8,841 nucleotides of DNA, from assembly GCA_030150505.1 (NCBI GenBank), contig JASLFS010000080.1, positions 1-8,841 on the forward strand, written 5' to 3'. Every line of letters begins with the position of its first letter. Position 1 is the first letter of the stretch. The notes beneath the pieces are model-generated. The model saw nothing but the letters and a program-made list of their open reading frames with translations, did no database searches and was not told where the DNA came from. Source of the stretch: Vitreoscilla sp. GTDB taxonomy: Bacteria > Pseudomonadota > Gammaproteobacteria > Burkholderiales > Neisseriaceae. A program made the position numbers and the translations under genes. This document shows, in pieces, positions 1 through 5,603 of the stretch.

Positions 1-660
1 ATCATAGTCAAGATATAGGTTGTTATTATATTTAACACCCCTCATATAGTCTGAATAATTAGTGAAGTAATTTGAAACATTCGTTACCCAACCACGTCGA
101 CCATTCGCATCACCATCAGACATAAAGATGACATAATTCTTCTGGCAACGATAATCAACAGTATCAATCAGCTTATTAATGCCTTGCAAAAAACTCTCTG
201 TTGATGGTGTACCACCACCAGCAGCTAACCAGCTAATTCTCTCTTTAGTCTCTAGCCAATTATTCGGATCATCGTATTTTGCTGGAAAGTTCATATTAGG
301 CCCATAGAGGGTTCTATCAATATATCGCTGTCCATTATTATGCAATGTATGCAAACCCCATCGCATTCTATCTTGGTATTTGCTAACAATAGTATCTAAA
401 ACATTTTTAGTAATGGACATGCGAGACTTACCACTATTGTATCGACTTGGATTAGAGTTACTCTCTGGAACCCATTGCATACTGCCCGAGTCATCGATAA
501 ACAATAAAACATTTGGTTTCGCACCTTCTGCGCTCGTAATTTCAACTTCACTTTGCAAGTGTAACGGCGCATACGGAAAAGGAGATGTGTTCGCAGCAAC
601 CTGCGCACAAAGAAAGCCTAAGCAAATTAAACTGAGTAGCTGCTGATTTTTTTTTGACAT
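1..660 (-). CDS. pilY1: Type IV pilus tip adhesin PilC/PilY1, N-terminal part (3' end outside window)
   Basis: The reverse strand is open from the ATG at 660 to the window edge, giving 220 codons without a stop; the family is usually about 1000 residues or more. Residues 1-23 look like a Sec signal peptide (basic KK start, hydrophobic LLSLICLGFLCA, likely cleavage after VAA). A von Willebrand A domain follows. Its MIDAS metal site is visible as DDSGS at 56-60, a threonine in GGGTPS at 148-153, and an aspartate in FMSDGD at 179-184. The phrase KPNVLLFIDDSGSM is typical of PilC/PilY1 (called PilC in Neisseria). These proteins sit at the pilus tip and outer surface and promote pilus assembly, adhesion and twitching; the C-terminal beta-propeller is not in view. 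An in-frame TGA just upstream fixes the ORF boundary, but no good Shine-Dalgarno precedes this ATG. An A9 run at codons 2-5 could allow phase variation. Family assignment is firm; the exact start is less sure. Confidence 0.9.
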   Translation of the reverse strand, partial: MSKKNQQLLSLICLGFLCAQVAANTSPFPYAPLHLQSEVEITSAEGAKPNVLLFIDDSGSMQWVPESNSNPSRYNSGKSRMSITKNVLDTIVSKYQDRMRWGLHTLHNNGQRYIDRTLYGPNMNFPAKYDDPNNWLETKERISWLAAGGGTPSTESFLQGINKLIDTVDYRCQKNYVIFMSDGDANGRRGWVTNVSNYFTNYSDYMRGVKYNNNLYLDYD

Positions 661-681
661 AATTTTATTTCAATTATTAAT

Positions 682-710
682 TTCATATTCATTTTATTGA
701 TATAAATCAA
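682..710 (-). promoter_or_regulatory. Candidate promoter of the pilC/pilY1 gene
   Basis: On the minus strand TTGATT (710-705), a 17-nt spacer and TATGAA (687-682) resemble sigma-70 -35 and -10 boxes. Transcription would begin about 15 nt before the ATG at 660. The -35 box lies inside the FNR-like site, which would suit repression. In DNA this AT-rich such matches arise easily, so confidence is low. Confidence 0.3.
697..710. promoter_or_regulatory. Perfect FNR/ANR-type box upstream of pilC/pilY1
   Basis: The sequence TTGATATAAATCAA matches the FNR/ANR consensus TTGAT-N4-ATCAA at all ten fixed positions and on both strands. It is centred 43 bp upstream of the pilC ATG. FNR-family regulators respond to oxygen loss through an iron-sulfur cluster. 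The match is seen directly; control of pilC by oxygen is inference. The other flanking gene starts about 355 bp away, so pilC is the likelier target. Confidence 0.5.
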
Positions 711-920
711 AAAATATTTAAATATAATAACCATTTAAATAGCGATGTTATTCTATTAACATTTTAATTTTAATTGGCTCCTATTTTCAATACTTATTTA
801 AATATTACCAAATTAAACAAGACTTTGAAATGCAATCATCATTAATTAAATCTATTAAACGAAATCAAACTATCTAATTACTAAACAAATTCATCAACTT
901 AAAACAAAAAAATGTCCTTA

Positions 921-940
921 AAAAAAATTTAAAAAAATTT
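921..940. repeat. Tandem A7T3 decamer, phased A-tracts
   Basis: The decamer AAAAAAATTT occurs twice in direct succession. A-tracts repeated at about one helical turn usually give intrinsic DNA curvature, and upstream of a promoter they can act as an UP element. The duplication is direct observation; curvature and function are inference. Confidence 0.6.
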
Positions 941-967
941 AACCATTTTTACAACATAAGGTAATAT
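939..967 (+). promoter_or_regulatory. Candidate promoter of the small membrane protein gene
   Basis: TTAACC (939-944), a 17-nt spacer and TAATAT (962-967) each match four of six sigma-70 consensus bases. The phased A-tracts at 921-940 lie directly upstream, where an UP element would sit. The implied leader to the ATG at 1066 is about 90 nt. Such matches are common in AT-rich DNA. Confidence 0.3.
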
Positions 968-1054
968 TAAATTGCTGGATTTATCATAAAAAACAAAATA
1001 GCATGAATATGGCAACCCTAAATTTGCCTAAAAATGCTATTAATTCCCAAAAAA

Positions 1055-1060
1055 AAGGAA
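1055..1060 (+). promoter_or_regulatory. Ribosome binding site fixing the start at 1066
   Basis: AAGGAA lies 5 nt before the ATG at 1066. The frame is open further upstream to ATGs at 1003 and 1009, but neither has a Shine-Dalgarno, so 1066 is the better start. Confidence 0.7.
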
Positions 1061-1065
1061 TAAAA

Positions 1066-1311
1066 ATGACTGAAACAACAGAAATAATCATGGGAGCACT
1101 GCTAGGAATTATCATTATCTGCAGCTGTCTTGCCGCAGTGATTGGCTTCGCAAAGGGGATATTCAAGATAATGAACAACGAGTCTTATCATCAAATGGAT
1201 AGACAACAAAGAAAAAAAGCATTAAAACCAATGATTAAAAAGTCAGGAAGATTCCTATTAATTGCGGTAATCGCCTTTATGCTTCTTATTGTTCTATCAA
1301 TATTCTTTTAA
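1066..1311 (+). CDS. Hypothetical small protein with two transmembrane helices
   Basis: I do not recognise this 81-residue protein. It has two strongly hydrophobic segments, about residues 7-30 (isoleucine-rich, ALLGIIIICSCLAAVIGFA) and 62-81 at the extreme C-terminus. Between them is a very basic linker (DRQQRKKALKPMIKKSGR, about 45-62). By the positive-inside rule this suggests a helical hairpin in the inner membrane with the linker in the cytoplasm and both ends outside. The start at 1066 follows a clear AAGGAA. It is monocistronic: the upstream gene is divergent and the downstream one convergent. Coding status rests on the good ribosome binding site and the coherent hydrophobic/basic pattern. 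Function is unknown; a toxin-like or stress-related membrane peptide is possible, but nothing in the sequence shows it. Confidence 0.65.
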   Translation: MTETTEIIMGALLGIIIICSCLAAVIGFAKGIFKIMNNESYHQMDRQQRKKALKPMIKKSGRFLLIAVIAFMLLIVLSIFF

Positions 1312-1380
1312 TGCCATCCTCAGCCAAGACAAAAGATAACATTCAAAAATACTGCATTAAACATATAATAATTAATATAA

Positions 1381-1415
1381 AAACCTATCAAATATTGGCT
1401 GTATTTGATAGGTTT
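1381..1415 (-). terminator. Rho-independent terminator after the Lrp/AsnC gene
   Basis: A perfect 14-bp inverted repeat (AAACCTATCAAATA at 1381-1394 with its complement at 1402-1415) encloses a 7-nt loop. On the minus strand it is followed by a short U-rich tail (TTTTTATATT), 25 nt beyond the regulator's stop codon. The plus-strand tail is short, so termination of the small membrane gene here is possible but weaker. Confidence 0.75.
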
Positions 1416-1439
1416 AGCACATATAAAAACATCATAAAA

Positions 1440-1904
1440 TCAAATAGGTAAACTGTAAGTTAGCTTAACAGTATCCATGGGCACATCTGTTTTAACACTT
1501 TGTATGGCTCGAATGGTCGTTAATTTCTTCGCATGAAATTCCCGATAAGCATCCAAATCCTTTGTCACAATACGCAACCAAGCATCACATTCCCCGGCCA
1601 TCAAATGGCATTCGATAATCTCAGGCATATCCTGAATAGCATCAATAAAATGGCTAATGGTATCCGCATCCTGCGCTTTAAACCAAACCCTTGAAAAAAG
1701 CACCAAACCCGCCCCAACCTTACTGCCATCAACAACCGCAATATAGCGCTTAATAACACCAGCCTCCTGTAAAAGCTTAACTCTTCTTAAGCAAGGTGAT
1801 GGCGACAAGCCAACCAGTTGCGCAAGCTCTGTATTTTGTAAGCTCGCATCTTTTTGTAGCGCTCGTAAAATACGCCTATCTATATTATCTAATTTAATTG
1901 ACAT
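1440..1904 (-). CDS. Lrp/AsnC family transcriptional regulator
   Basis: This 154-residue protein has the normal length and layout of the family. An N-terminal winged helix-turn-helix (about 4-63) opens with LDNIDRRILRALQKDA and has the recognition region LSPSPCLRRVKLLQEAGVI at 33-51. A C-terminal RAM effector-binding domain (about 68-150) contains MAGECDAWLRIV at 102-113, the usual Gly-x-x-Asp ligand-pocket region. Members are cytoplasmic dimers or octamers that sense amino acids. It is transcribed divergently from a LysE/RhtB exporter across 127 bp. In many bacteria this layout means the regulator controls the exporter in response to an amino acid. Which amino acid cannot be read from the sequence, and I do not assign the name lrp or asnC. 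Its Shine-Dalgarno is weak. The gene ends just before a strong hairpin terminator. Confidence 0.93.
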   Translation of the reverse strand: MSIKLDNIDRRILRALQKDASLQNTELAQLVGLSPSPCLRRVKLLQEAGVIKRYIAVVDGSKVGAGLVLFSRVWFKAQDADTISHFIDAIQDMPEIIECHLMAGECDAWLRIVTKDLDAYREFHAKKLTTIRAIQSVKTDVPMDTVKLTYSLPI

Positions 1905-1934
1905 TGGATTCTAATCTTTTAAATATTATTGAAA

Positions 1935-1964
1935 TTGAAAGCTAAAATTAATATTATTTATAAT
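1935..1964 (+). promoter_or_regulatory. Probable sigma-70 promoter of the LysE/RhtB exporter
   Basis: TTGAAA (1935-1940), an 18-nt spacer and a consensus TATAAT (1959-1964) lie upstream of the exporter. The -35 hexamer is tandemly duplicated (also 1929-1934). The start of transcription would be near 1971, leaving a leader of about 60 nt. An Lrp-type operator is expected here, but I could not define one confidently in the AT-rich background. Confidence 0.6.
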
Positions 1965-1976
1965 AACTACAATCAA
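1948..1976 (-). promoter_or_regulatory. Candidate promoter of the Lrp/AsnC regulator
   Basis: On the minus strand TTGATT (1976-1971), a 17-nt spacer and TATTAA (1953-1948) form a plausible sigma-70 promoter. It overlaps the opposing exporter promoter, so one bound regulator could affect both genes. Confidence 0.4.
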
Positions 1977-2031
1977 AAATTTTAACAATAAAAGCTTACA
2001 ATATCAGCTCATTGATTAAGGCATACACATC

Positions 2032-2649
2032 ATGACATACGATAATATTTTATTATTTGGCATCACCGTGTTCCCATTGGTTTGCACCCCGGGACCAGAT
2101 GTTTTATTTATTGCATCTCAAGGCTTAACCGCTGGCAAAAAAGCAGTTATGAAAGCCAATATGGGCATATTAACTGGCTATTGCATCCATGCCATTCTCA
2201 GCGCACTTGGCATCGCTGCTTTAGTTGCGGCTTCGCCCATGTTATTTAATATCATTCGTGGAATTGGCATTGCTTATCTATTGTATTTGGCTTTTAGCAT
2301 GATTCGCTCAGCCATGAAAAAGAGCATTTTGGAAATGGCACAAGAAGGAAAAGTTGAAAAACACTTATTTAGAAAAGGGTTTTTAACCAGCTTTTTAAAC
2401 CCAAAAGGCTTGTTAATTTATTTAGCTATCCTACCCAATTTTATTAATAAATCTGGTAGCTATGCCATGCAATCATTAATGTTGGCAAGTATTTTTATCA
2501 TCAGCTGTGCCATCGTTTATAGCATTATTGGCTTCTCTTTATCAGCTCTAGGCTCTCGTGGTAAACCAAGCGATCAAAAAAGACGATTGGTGGAAGGTTT
2601 TTCCGGCAGTTTATTGCTATTGGCAGCTGGTTTTATTGCCAAAAGCTAA
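2032..2649 (+). CDS. LysE/RhtB family amino-acid exporter
   Basis: This 205-residue integral membrane protein has the usual length and motifs of the LysE/RhtB superfamily. TPGPD is at 19-23 in the first helix, the AGKKAVMKANMGILTGY region at 34-50, and the signature FLNPKGLLIYLAILPNF at 121-137. About six hydrophobic segments are visible: roughly 5-28, 45-67, 68-92, 119-136, 146-170 and 189-203. Such proteins export amino acids or related compounds (homoserine, threonine, lysine, leucine and others) from the cytoplasm using the proton gradient. Substrate cannot be predicted. AAGG at 2018-2021 precedes the ATG by 10 nt. The divergent Lrp/AsnC gene is the likely regulator. Together they probably form a relief valve for an amino acid released during peptide breakdown; that purpose is inference. 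Confidence 0.92.
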   Translation: MTYDNILLFGITVFPLVCTPGPDVLFIASQGLTAGKKAVMKANMGILTGYCIHAILSALGIAALVAASPMLFNIIRGIGIAYLLYLAFSMIRSAMKKSILEMAQEGKVEKHLFRKGFLTSFLNPKGLLIYLAILPNFINKSGSYAMQSLMLASIFIISCAIVYSIIGFSLSALGSRGKPSDQKRRLVEGFSGSLLLLAAGFIAKS

Positions 2650-2674
2650 GCTTCTATGAAATCACTCCATAAAA

Positions 2675-2708
2675 AAGCCAAGCATTTAAAAACATAAATG
2701 CTTGGCTT
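2675..2708 (-). terminator. Terminator between convergent epimerase and exporter genes
   Basis: A perfect 14-bp stem (2675-2688 with 2695-2708, core AAGCCAAGCATTTA) closes a 6-nt loop. On the minus strand it runs into TTTTTT, giving a good intrinsic terminator 19 nt after the epimerase stop. It lies 25 nt after the exporter stop as well, but the plus-strand tail (GCTTTATC) is poorer. It probably serves both genes, with the minus-strand operon terminated more strongly. Confidence 0.8.
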
Positions 2709-2727
2709 GCTTTATCAATGTATCCGA

Positions 2728-3783
2728 TTACCCTATGCCTAATCCAGGCAGTTTAGATAAAGATACATTTTCCTCTTGATAAACCATCCCTTTTGGCGCA
2801 TCCATTAACCACAATGGCGCATCAAAATCACAATAAACAACATTGGGATGACTAGCTGCAAAATGAGCAGCAGCACAAACTGACATTGAAGATTCCATCA
2901 TTGAACCAATCATGCATTGAATGCCATATAGCGCACCTAAATCAGCAATTTTCTTCGCTTCGCCAATGCCACCGCACTTCAATAACTTAATATTCAACAA
3001 ATCAACAACTCGATTTTTGAGCAATTCAAATGCATCTTGTGGTGAGAAAATACTTTCATCAGCCATAATCAAACTTGATACATTATCAGTCACATATTTC
3101 ATGCCATCAAAATCTTTGGCATGAACTGGTTGCTCAATCCAATCAACATTAAAAGCCAAGCGCTCAAGCTCTCGAATAACCTGAATAGCCTCTTTCGGTT
3201 TCCAGCCCTGATTTGCATCCAAGCGCAAGCAAATATTCGCAGAAATCACTTCATCAATGGCTGTAATGCGTTCAATATCCAAATGGGGATTATTTCCCAC
3301 TTTGATTTTTAAGGCAGAAAAACCATTACTAACTGCTTTTCGTGCAGCAGCTTGCATAACTTCAGGTGCATCTAAACCAATGGTCATACAAGTGGTTAAT
3401 GGTTTATTTCCACCCAAAACCGCATACAATGGTTGCTCCAGCTGTTTTGCAAACAAATCATGCAAGGCAATATCAACCGCTGCTTTGGCACTCATATTAT
3501 TGATACAAGCCCGATGCATTTTCGCTAATAAAATATTTAGGTTGCTAGCATCCTCGCCCAACAAAGCCGCTTGAATCGGTCCTTCAATGGCAGCAATAAT
3601 GCCCTCTTTTGAATCTCCCGTAATAACCCATGTTGGCACCGTTGCCCCTATTCCAACCAAACCGCTATCGGTATGAATTGAGACTTCAATATTGTCAATT
3701 TCATGAGCTACTCTCAGCGCCGTTTTAAACGGTGTATGCAGCTTTAATTGACTTGTCTGACAGCATACTTTTGTAATAATCAT
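2728..3783 (-). CDS. Enolase-superfamily dipeptide epimerase (L-Ala-D/L-Glu epimerase-like)
   Basis: This 351-residue protein has the full MR/MLE-type enolase-superfamily layout: an N-terminal capping domain (about 1-120) and a TIM-like barrel. Key residues are visible. The catalytic KxK is K159/K161 (LKIKVG). The Mg2+ ligands are D189 (LRLDAN), E217 (WIEQP) and D242 (MADES). The opposite-face lysine is K266 (NIKLLKCGG). Two further features fit dipeptide epimerases: MMES at 295-298 and the DxD motif D319-F-D321 (CDFDAP), which binds the dipeptide amino group in characterised enzymes. The reaction would be 1,1-proton transfer at an alpha-carbon, classically L-Ala-D-Glu to L-Ala-L-Glu in murein peptide recycling. 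The actual dipeptide is not certain, since specificity varies widely. It is cytoplasmic. It is last in the operon, 21 nt after the DUF819 gene, with a weak GAAAGA-type ribosome binding site. The superfamily call is firm; the substrate is inference. Confidence 0.88.
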   Translation of the reverse strand: MIITKVCCQTSQLKLHTPFKTALRVAHEIDNIEVSIHTDSGLVGIGATVPTWVITGDSKEGIIAAIEGPIQAALLGEDASNLNILLAKMHRACINNMSAKAAVDIALHDLFAKQLEQPLYAVLGGNKPLTTCMTIGLDAPEVMQAAARKAVSNGFSALKIKVGNNPHLDIERITAIDEVISANICLRLDANQGWKPKEAIQVIRELERLAFNVDWIEQPVHAKDFDGMKYVTDNVSSLIMADESIFSPQDAFELLKNRVVDLLNIKLLKCGGIGEAKKIADLGALYGIQCMIGSMMESSMSVCAAAHFAASHPNVVYCDFDAPLWLMDAPKGMVYQEENVSLSKLPGLGIG

Positions 3784-3804
3784 CTGAATTCTTTCTATTT
3801 TTCT

Positions 3805-4965
3805 TTACAACATAGCAAGCAAATTACCAATCAACATTCCAAAATACGTTCCCAAAAACGAACCCATCAACGCCATCAGCACACCAATTGGAATCAATGA
3901 TTTATGATAACTTGCAGCCAACATCGGCGCAGAAGCCATACCGCCAATATTCGCCAAACTAGCAACGCCTAAGGTAAATAAATCATAGCGGAACAACTTG
4001 CCTAACAATAACATCACAACCAAGTGAATAAACAAAATAACAAAACCAGAAACCAAATAAATAGGAGCTTGTGCCAAATTGCTAAAATCAGAACGAGAAG
4101 CGATTAAAGCAATAATGGTATACAGCATGACATTAGACACTTCCATTGACCCTGGCATTCTAGATACAGGCGTGACTGCCAAAACCAAACCAATCATTGA
4201 TGCAATCATAATGGTCCATGTTGTACCATTAATCACGTCACCTACTGGCGGTAAAATCTTGCCCAACCAAATACAAAAAGCCGAAACCGATAAACCAATT
4301 CCCAACGAATACATCATGTGCTGAAAAGTAATTGGTTCTTCTTTTTCTTCTTCCAAATCCAAATGAGCAGCAGAATCTGTCAAAATACTTTTTGCCCCTG
4401 TCCATTGATTAAAACGAGGAGCGAAAGGAATTAACCAAAATAAGAACATCACCCAAACAGCGTAGTTAATCGTATCCATCATCAAAACATAACCAAACAA
4501 ATTGCTGGGTACTGATAAAATATCTTGTACCGCAACCATGTTGGCAGAACCACCTGTCCAACTGCCTGCTAATGCGCCAAAAGCGCGCCATGTGCCATCA
4601 ATATAAAAACCTTTAAACAGCACATAAGTCAGCGCAAAGGCCACAAAAATACTGGCAACGGCACAAGCATACGCAGCAAGCATTCTTGGTCCAAGTTTGA
4701 TAATGCTACGCACATCACATTTTAATAACATCAAAACCAACATTGCTGGTAACAATGCCCCACGAACAGATGAATACGTTTCTTTAATCGCGTCATTCTC
4801 AGCAAATAACCCCGCTGTATTCATGATGGCTGCCACAATATAAATCAACACCACCGCAGGTAGAAAATTAAATACTTTCCTTGCATTAGCAAACTGCTGA
4901 AAACCAACCATCGCAGCCGCCAAAGCAACTAAAACAGCTATATAGGCAAATCCTTGTTCAATCAT
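3805..4965 (-). CDS. DUF819 family integral membrane protein, probable transporter
   Basis: I place this 386-residue protein in the DUF819 (YjcL-like) family by overall pattern. About ten hydrophobic segments are separated by an acidic cytoplasmic-type loop (LDLEEEKEE at 202-210) that divides the protein in two. Each half has a glycine/serine/alanine-rich stretch, GSWTGGSANMVAVQ (134-147) and ASLANIGGMASAPMLAASY (335-353). This recalls the paired broken helices of inverted-repeat secondary transporters. Transport activity is therefore my inference; the family has no well-known substrate to my knowledge. The frame is open upstream to 5094, but AGGAGG at 4977-4972 lies 6 nt before the ATG at 4965, and the extra upstream residues would translate a hairpin, so I use 4965. 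It is the middle gene of the operon. The epimerase next door suggests a dipeptide or amino-acid derivative as cargo. Confidence 0.82.
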   Translation of the reverse strand: MIEQGFAYIAVLVALAAAMVGFQQFANARKVFNFLPAVVLIYIVAAIMNTAGLFAENDAIKETYSSVRGALLPAMLVLMLLKCDVRSIIKLGPRMLAAYACAVASIFVAFALTYVLFKGFYIDGTWRAFGALAGSWTGGSANMVAVQDILSVPSNLFGYVLMMDTINYAVWVMFLFWLIPFAPRFNQWTGAKSILTDSAAHLDLEEEKEEPITFQHMMYSLGIGLSVSAFCIWLGKILPPVGDVINGTTWTIMIASMIGLVLAVTPVSRMPGSMEVSNVMLYTIIALIASRSDFSNLAQAPIYLVSGFVILFIHLVVMLLLGKLFRYDLFTLGVASLANIGGMASAPMLAASYHKSLIPIGVLMALMGSFLGTYFGMLIGNLLAML

Positions 4966-4971
4966 TCCCAT

Positions 4972-4977
4972 CCTCCT
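4972..4977 (-). promoter_or_regulatory. Strong Shine-Dalgarno fixing the DUF819 start
   Basis: A consensus AGGAGG on the minus strand lies 6 nt before the ATG at 4965. A second in-frame ATG directly abuts the AGGAGG and is too close to be used. This rules out the longer frame that begins inside the hairpin region. Confidence 0.85.
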
Positions 4978-5007
4978 AAATAAAAATCGCCTATTTGCTC
5001 TGGGCAC

Positions 5008-5076
5008 AAAAAAATCCGGCCAAATATCTATCAAACCCATCATTAAAATGGGCTTGTTAATATTTGGCCGGATTTT
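5008..5076 (-). terminator. Large terminator-like hairpin in the DUF3870-DUF819 gap, possible attenuator
   Basis: A perfect 16-bp inverted repeat pairs 5011-5026 with 5061-5076 (core TCCGGCCAAATA) around a 34-nt loop. The loop has its own small hairpin (CCCAT 5036-5040 with ATGGG 5048-5052). On the minus strand the stem leads into T7 (5014-5008), the form of an intrinsic terminator. It lies 34 nt after the DUF3870 stop and about 45 nt before the DUF819 start. It could partly terminate transcription after DUF3870, separate two transcription units, or act as a regulated attenuator. The structure is seen directly; regulation is inference. Confidence 0.7.
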
Positions 5077-5109
5077 ATTTCGATTCAGAAACAAAGCAGC
5101 TCAAAAAAG

Positions 5110-5436
5110 CTACTTGGCATCGCTTTGCTTAATTTGTTGATATTTTTTTTGTGCATCTTTCAATGCAACTACCAAAGCTTTTTGCGAGGCGCCAAAATAG
5201 CGTGTGTTAATACTGTCAATGATGTCGCTATTAAACAGGTGCTTACCAACCATCATACTTCGTACAAATTGGTTCGTTAGTGTCACTGTTGCAGAGCATT
5301 CAACATCAATAATGACATCTGTTGTCCGGTCAATCACCAAGCCTATAAAGTAAGATTTGAACTTTTCTGTTATAGGGTTATTTAATGGAGATTTTGCGTC
5401 CCCGACAACATAAATGGTGTTTTCATGGAAAGCCAT
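5110..5436 (-). CDS. DUF3870 family small protein of unknown function
   Basis: I recognise this 108-residue protein as DUF3870-like from its overall pattern: an opening NTIYVVGDAKSPLNNPITEKF (about 6-26), then IGLVIDRTTDVIIDVECSATV, then FVRSMMVGKHL. It is soluble, with alternating hydrophobic strands in the first half and a lysine/glutamine-rich helical tail (about 82-108). The conserved cysteine in DVECSAT (about residue 47) might bind a ligand or metal, but nothing proves it. An upstream GTG pair in frame is less likely as start than the ATG at 5436, which has AGGTGG 5 nt before it. It is the first gene of the probable operon with DUF819 and the epimerase, though a terminator-like hairpin follows it. 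A regulatory or accessory role for the transporter or enzyme is possible. Family call is from memory and moderately sure; function is unknown. Confidence 0.72.
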   Translation of the reverse strand: MAFHENTIYVVGDAKSPLNNPITEKFKSYFIGLVIDRTTDVIIDVECSATVTLTNQFVRSMMVGKHLFNSDIIDSINTRYFGASQKALVVALKDAQKKYQQIKQSDAK

Positions 5437-5441
5437 AATCA

Positions 5442-5447
5442 CCACCT
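5442..5447 (-). promoter_or_regulatory. Ribosome binding site fixing the DUF3870 start
   Basis: AGGTGG on the minus strand is 5 nt before the ATG at 5436. The in-frame GTG codons further upstream overlap this element, so they are not likely starts. Confidence 0.7.
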
Positions 5448-5472
5448 TTTATCTGAAAAATGAAAACAAAAA

Positions 5473-5481
5473 ATTGTATCA
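5473..5481 (-). promoter_or_regulatory. Extended -10 promoter element of the DUF3870-DUF819-epimerase operon
   Basis: On the minus strand TGATACAAT fits the extended -10 form TGN-TATAAT with one mismatch. Transcription would start near 5466, about 30 nt before the ATG at 5436. No good -35 lies at 17 nt, consistent with an extended -10 promoter that may need an activator. Confidence 0.5.
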
Positions 5482-5505
5482 TTTTTACTTTATGCTGGCT
5501 TTAAC

Positions 5506-5523
5506 TTAACAATCAATTGTTAA
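5506..5523. promoter_or_regulatory. Palindromic operator candidate upstream of the DUF3870 operon
   Basis: TTAACAATCAATTGTTAA has perfect 8-bp arms around a 2-bp centre. It lies about 25 bp upstream of the extended -10 element, near positions -40 to -57 from the predicted start. That is a typical site for a dimeric activator or a repressor. The binding protein is unknown. Confidence 0.45.
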
Positions 5524-5603
5524 TTTCTGTAAAGCCAATCCTCAAAAATATATCATTGAATAAACAAAACAACAACATTTTTTATTCGTTTGCTCACATT
5601 TAA

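Larger units (their letters stand above)
661..1065. other. AT-rich intergenic region (405 bp) between two divergent genes
   Basis: I see no convincing gene here. Base composition is extreme, with long A and T runs. It holds the pilC promoter candidate and FNR-like box (682-710), an exact tandem duplication of A7T3 (921-940), and a weak promoter candidate for the downstream small gene (939-967). No strong hairpin or terminator was recognised. Confidence 0.7.

Noticed and set aside
49..55. GTCTGAA, resembling part of the neisserial DNA uptake sequence (a GTCTGA is also near 3757)
   Set aside because: Only 6-7 of 10 core bases match and both copies lie inside coding sequence. No full GCCGTCTGAA was seen.
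380..646. Plus-strand open frame opposite the pilC/pilY1 start
   Set aside because: The opposite strand carries a signal peptide and a vWA MIDAS motif, so this frame is a shadow.
4966..5094. N-terminal extension of the DUF819 protein from a start at 5094
   Set aside because: The extension would translate the terminator-like hairpin into a basic, non-conserved leader. The AGGAGG site points to 4965 instead.
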